Part shown: one piece after another, positions 11,891 to 15,718 of the stretch
Layout of the letters: each line of letters begins with the position of its first letter
How positions within the stretch are numbered: position 1 is the first letter of the stretch
Source: Oscillospiraceae bacterium
Lineage (GTDB): Bacteria; Bacillota_A; Clostridia; Saccharofermentanales; Saccharofermentanaceae
Direction: 5' to 3'
Assembly: GCA_902791885.1 (NCBI GenBank)
Contig: CADAXO010000048.1
Span: 7,806 to 23,523, forward strand
DNA length: 15,718 bases
Made by a program: the position numbers and the translations under genes
The notes under the pieces: model-generated
The model's input: the letters and a program-made list of their open reading frames with translations, nothing else
Databases searched by the model: none
Told to the model about the DNA's origin: nothing

Positions 11891-14177
11891 ATGAATTCAT
11901 TGTTTTTTATAGCACGTAATAATATCAAGAAGCATAAGGGCGAGGCAGCTATACTGTTTCTTCTGATGTTCATGGCAGCGGTGCTGCTGTTCGTAAGCCT
12001 GTCGATGCTGATGAGCAAGGATAACACTATCAGAAAGAATGCAGAGCTGTACCATACACCGTCGCTGCTGATATTCGGACCTGAAGATCTGACTGCTGAA
12101 GAGTCTGTCGGGATCGTTAATTCTGTTCCTTCGACTTCTATGTGCGAATCCGTTGAATATGTTTACGGTGCCGGAAGCTATTACTACGGTGATATGAGTG
12201 AAGACGATGCAATCTCAATTGAGTTCTATATATTAGACGGAACGGATGACAATTATCTGTGTTCGCTGCCCGGGGAAGCTTCCCAACTTGCGGATGATGA
12301 GATCTTATTGCCTTACTATATCGCTAATGCTCATCCTGTAGGAAGCACATACACCTTGAAGATAAACGGATATGAGAAGACGTTTACGGTTAAAGGCTAT
12401 GTTGAGAATCTGTTCTATGCAACTTCCATGAGTGTTTCCGGTTATCTGAATGTCGTAAGCCATGATACATATACTGATCTTCAGGATTCTCTTGATCCGG
12501 TATTTACGAGATATCTTATCTATGCGGATGCTGCAGACGGTGTCAGTCCTGAAGATTACGAAGACGAAGTGTTAAGCGCATTCGAGGGCAAGGCAAATGT
12601 AAATACATTCGATTACGGTCTTGCCGTTCTTGCCACTACGGCTACGACCCTGATAGTGTCTGCTATCGTTCTTGTGTTCACGGTCGTTCTGGTAGCCCTT
12701 GCCATTCTTATCATGTATTTCTCGATCAAGAACTTCATCGAGCTTAATACACAGAATATCGGCCTTTTGCAGGCAACCGGCTATACAGTAAAGGAATTGA
12801 GATTCGCATGCATCGCAGAGCAATCAGCCGTTAAGCACATTGTCAGGTTCGCTGATGGGACTATCCGGTTTCTCCGGTCTTTGTGTTCCGGCTCTGATCG
12901 CGACTTTGATCGGCATCCCTGTTGCTGTTCTTATCGGTTCTTTCTTTGCCACAGGCAGCTACAGAAAGCTTACGGTGCTCGAGTCGTTGAGAAGCGGTAT
13001 CACAGCGCATAACTTTAAGCGTAACCATTTCGAGCTGGAGAACAGCCGCCTTCCTCTGGATCTCGCGATCTCCGGCAAGCATATCTTCGGAAGCCTTAAG
13101 AAGAGCGTTTTCCTTACAGTGATAATCGCAGTCCTTACGATGGCGATGTGCCTCGGATTCTGTCTCTATCAGAACTGGGTAATCGATCAGTCGAATCTTC
13201 TGAAGCTCGTCGGATTCGAGACATCGGATATTCAGATCTACTGTCCCGGTGATGAGAATATGCATGACGAGATGATGGATTATGACGGAGTTCAGAGAAT
13301 CAACACATGGAGTACGCTGTCCAGTATAGAAGTAATGTATCTTGATAATTCCACAACTCTTAATATCGATGTATATGAAGACCTGGAGTCTTTGGAACAG
13401 GAATACATTATTGAAGGACGTATTCCTTCCAATGAGAATGAGATCGTTCTTACGACTGTCGAAGCGGGTAATCTGGGAGTAAAAGTAGGTGATATCGTAA
13501 CGGTAAAGACCTTGGACGGCTCCGGTACCGAATCATTCCTGGTATGCGGAATAGATCAGAAGATCAATAACGGCGGCAATAAGGCTCTGATGACAGAATC
13601 AGGTGCACTGAGGGTAGATCCGGATTATGTCTTCGAGAATCTTCTTCTTTATCTTGATGACGGCATTGATGTCAAGAAGTTTAAAAGTGACTTGGAGGAT
13701 GAATATCCCGGGTTTCAGATGTCACTTACGGAAGATTTTATCAGCTCGGCACTTGATACATTGACGTCATCGATGAAGGCGATATGTGTGATCTTCGTAG
13801 TCGTAACTTGCTTCGTAGTTATCCTGACTGAGATCCTTCTTACAAGGTCACAGGTTATCCGCGAAAGAACCGATCTCGGCGTTTCCAAGGCTCTGGGTTA
13901 TACATCGGGAGAGCTTATCAGAAGAACGCTCATGACTAACATGCCTATCATCGTTACGGGGATCATTCTGGGATTTGTAATGCACATTGCACTGTCGGAT
14001 AAGCTGATCCTTCTGGGGCTTGCCATGTTCGGCATCAGTCAGAACAGCTTCTCAACTCCGCCTGTCTGGTTCGTCTTAAGCGCAGCGATCATCCTGGTAT
14101 GTGCAGCCGTTACATCTTATCTGTGCGGCCGGGGGATCTCCAAGCTCGAGCCTGTCGCGATACTTACAGAGGAATAA
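11891..14177 (+). pseudogene. FtsX-type ABC transporter permease, interrupted by a one-base frameshift
   Basis: Two overlapping frames together encode one permease of about 761 residues with two FtsX domains. The first (from ATG 11891) has a membrane segment at about 18-43, a 200-residue outer domain, further membrane helices, and the conserved NIGLLQATGYTVKELR loop. Near 12822-12842 the sensible protein switches frame: after ...AEQSAVKH it continues as LSGSLMGLSGFSGLCVPALI in the next frame, then through four more membrane segments, a second outer domain, and RERTDLGVSKALGYTSGELI, to the stop at 14177. One surplus base explains the break. No slippery heptamer is visible. The ribosome site GGGGTGG (11879-11885), 5 nt away, supports ATG 11891 over GTG 11882. 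If real, the break inactivates the transporter; otherwise the sequence has an error. Confidence 0.85.
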
Positions 14178-14184
14178 GGGATTG

Positions 14185-14219
14185 AAACGGGGGCAGCGGC
14201 TGCTGCCTCCGTTTTATTT
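14185..14219 (+). terminator. Terminator of the ABC transporter operon
   Basis: A 13-bp stem (14185-14197 with 14202-14214, one G-T pair, loop GGCT) is followed by TTTTATTTA. It starts 8 bp after the permease stop codon. Confidence 0.92.
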
Positions 14220-14241
14220 ATCCTTCAACTAATTGTATAAT
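14213..14241 (+). promoter_or_regulatory. Promoter of the LacI-like/GGDEF sensor gene
   Basis: A perfect TATAAT (14236-14241) has a weak -35 TTTATT (14213-14218) at 17 bp that overlaps the terminator's T tract. The start near 14248 leaves a leader of about 32 nt with the AGGAAGGG ribosome site. Confidence 0.55.
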
Positions 14242-14279
14242 CTGCTTATCAGGAAGCTGCAGAGGAAGGGATAAGTCAG

Positions 14280-15718
14280 ATGAAGAAGATTTTCAATGTC
14301 GCCGCCTTTGTCTGCGGCATGGATGAGGAATATCCTTATCAGATCATACTCGGCATCAATAACTATGCCAAAGATCACGGGATCAATATCTCTTACTTTG
14401 CATCGTTCGGCGGAATAATCGACAGCAGTGATTTCGATGACGGAGAGTACAGCATATATAATCTCCCGGACTATTCCGCTTTCGACGGAGCGCTGCTTCT
14501 CACCAACACATTCTCCAATCCCGTAATACGCAATTCGATAATAGATAAGGTCAGAGCCGCAGGTATCCCGACAGTAATATTCGAGTGCAGGGATTATGAG
14601 GAGTTCCACGATGTCAGCATCGATAATTACTCAGTAATGAAAAGGCTTGTGGAGCATCTTATCAAGGAGCACGGCGCAAGGATCTTTAACTACATCTCAG
14701 GCCCTGAAGCCAACCCCGAAGCCCAAGCCAGATACAGTGCTTTTCGTGATGCTTTGGAAGAGAACGGGATTGCTTTTGATGAGAGGAAACGCCTTTACAA
14801 GGGCTTCTTCAGAAGCTATGACGGCATCAAGGCCATAGAGCAGTTCATGAAGTCGGGTGTAAGCCTTCCCGATGCATTCGTGTGTGCTAATGACAGTATG
14901 GCACTGACGGCGATGAACAAGCTTCAGGAGAACGGATACAAGATTCCGGATGATGTTATCGTCACGGGTTTTGACAACACCTTTAATGCGCGTAATTCCT
15001 GTCCTGTGCTGACTACGGTAAAGCGTCCCCTGTATTCATCCGGCGTGCAGGCGTGCGAGATGCTGCTTTCGCTTATGAAAGGTGAGGAGCAGCCGAGAAG
15101 CATTCTTATGGATGTTGAGCCTGTCTTTACAGAAAGCTGCGGATGCCACCCCGATTCGATCGAGGATATTCAGGAGTTTAAAAGAGATACATACCTTCGT
15201 CTCGAGAGGACATACGAGAGCATTCATCTTCTGAACAGGATGATCGCCGATCTTGCGGGTGCGAAGAACATTGACGAATGCGTCGATGCGATACTGATAC
15301 TTCTGAATGCGATAGGCTGTGATGATTTCTCGCTCTGTCTCGTAAGCGACTGGGAGAAGACATATAACACGCTTTCTTACGAGGACAGGAACGTGGCTTA
15401 TCCGCCTGCGATGACCGCTCCTCTTATATGGGACCACGGTCAGAGACGTTCGGTCAAGTCTTTCCCGAGCAAGCAGCTGCGTCCTGAGACGCTTCTTACG
15501 AGCGGAAACGTGAGCTACTTTATACCGCTTCATTTCGGTGCCAGGATAATCGGTTATTACATAATGTCCAACACCGATTTCCCGATCTACAGCAACCACT
15601 GCCACACTATCACGATGAGCATCGGAAATGCGATCGAGAATATCTCCAAACTCAATGTTCTCGATCCTTTGTGCGGTATCTACAACAGAAACGGTTTCAA
15701 CCTTAATGCGGGTTATAT
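14280..15718 (+). CDS. LacI-like ligand-binding sensor fused to GGDEF domain (3' end outside window)
   Basis: The frame is open to the end of the window (479 residues seen). Residues 1-285 form a periplasmic-binding-protein-like sensor of the LacI/Peripla_BP_3 type, including the hallmark run CANDSMALTAMNKLQENGYK followed by IPDDVIVTGFDNT. There is neither an N-terminal helix-turn-helix nor a signal peptide, so it is a cytosolic sensor and not a repressor. A Cys-Gly-Cys-His motif at 287-290 closes the domain, followed by a helical linker (295-325) and a GAF-like region (330-450). At 462 DPLCGIYNRNGF matches the beginning of a GGDEF diguanylate cyclase domain, so ligand binding probably controls cyclic-di-GMP synthesis. 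The active site lies beyond the window and cannot be judged. The ribosome site AGGAAGGG is 9 nt upstream of the ATG. Confidence 0.85.
   Translation, partial: MKKIFNVAAFVCGMDEEYPYQIILGINNYAKDHGINISYFASFGGIIDSSDFDDGEYSIYNLPDYSAFDGALLLTNTFSNPVIRNSIIDKVRAAGIPTVIFECRDYEEFHDVSIDNYSVMKRLVEHLIKEHGARIFNYISGPEANPEAQARYSAFRDALEENGIAFDERKRLYKGFFRSYDGIKAIEQFMKSGVSLPDAFVCANDSMALTAMNKLQENGYKIPDDVIVTGFDNTFNARNSCPVLTTVKRPLYSSGVQACEMLLSLMKGEEQPRSILMDVEPVFTESCGCHPDSIEDIQEFKRDTYLRLERTYESIHLLNRMIADLAGAKNIDECVDAILILLNAIGCDDFSLCLVSDWEKTYNTLSYEDRNVAYPPAMTAPLIWDHGQRRSVKSFPSKQLRPETLLTSGNVSYFIPLHFGARIIGYYIMSNTDFPIYSNHCHTITMSIGNAIENISKLNVLDPLCGIYNRNGFNLNAGY

Noticed and set aside
12815..12845. Programmed ribosomal frameshift in the permease
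   Set aside because: No slippery heptamer, no in-frame stop stimulating the shift and no downstream hairpin obvious; a simple one-base insertion explains it better.
15036..15605. 189-codon minus-strand frame
   Set aside because: It is antisense to the LacI-like/GGDEF sensor, which has continuous recognisable domains on the plus strand.

Overview
The window looks like a chromosomal stretch of a Clostridia-type Firmicute (Lachnospiraceae/Oscillospiraceae-like). This is inferred from several things: strong AGGAG-type ribosome binding sites, frequent TATAAT-like and extended -10 promoters, short U-tailed terminators, heavy use of AAG/GAG codons, and gene families common in that group (LytTR + DUF3021, Na/Pi cotransporter with PhoU tail, LacI-like sensor fused to GGDEF). 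No transposase, integrase, CRISPR array or phage gene was seen.

Left part (1-2960): the tail of an Ala/Lys/Glu-rich coiled-coil protein with its terminator, then tRNA-Arg(CCG) with encoded CCA. The last 17 bases of the tRNA gene are duplicated in tandem immediately downstream. A 190-bp block of alternating A-B-A-B repeats follows, ending in a bidirectional terminator. On the minus strand lies a tightly coupled three-gene operon: membrane-anchored alpha/beta hydrolase, LytTR regulator (broken by a one-base frameshift), and DUF3021 membrane protein. Its promoter is preceded by two identical 10-bp repeats exactly 21 bp apart, the geometry of a LytTR binding site. This resembles a LytTR regulatory system (cytosolic LytTR regulator plus membrane inhibitor) with an added hydrolase.

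Middle part (2961-8099): a Na+/phosphate cotransporter with a near-consensus promoter almost on top of its start; a small secreted lipoprotein on the minus strand; a MarR regulator plus flavodoxin operon behind twin palindromic operators; and a TetR regulator plus alpha/beta hydrolase operon behind a perfect -35 element and an operator at the transcription start. The last two are self-regulated stress or detoxification-type modules placed back to back.

Right part (8091-14177): a minus-strand two-component system (OmpR-type regulator overlapping its histidine kinase by 4 nt) followed by an aldo/keto reductase. It is divergent from an ABC transporter (MacB/BceA-like ATPase plus a large FtsX-type permease). 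Shared TAAGAA/TGTAAGAA sites in the divergent intergenic region suggest the response regulator controls both sides. The permease frame is broken by a single-base shift in the middle. The response-regulator ATG sits exactly at the +1 predicted from an extended -10 box, so its mRNA is probably leaderless.

End (14185-15718): a strong terminator, then the start of a soluble sensor with a LacI-like ligand-binding domain but no DNA-binding domain, a conserved Cys-Gly-Cys, a GAF-like region and the beginning of a GGDEF domain. It runs off the window.

No clearly undescribed system can be proven here. The most unusual items are the hydrolase-LytTR-DUF3021 operon with its tandem operator, the repeat block behind the duplicated tRNA tail, and the two one-base frameshifts.
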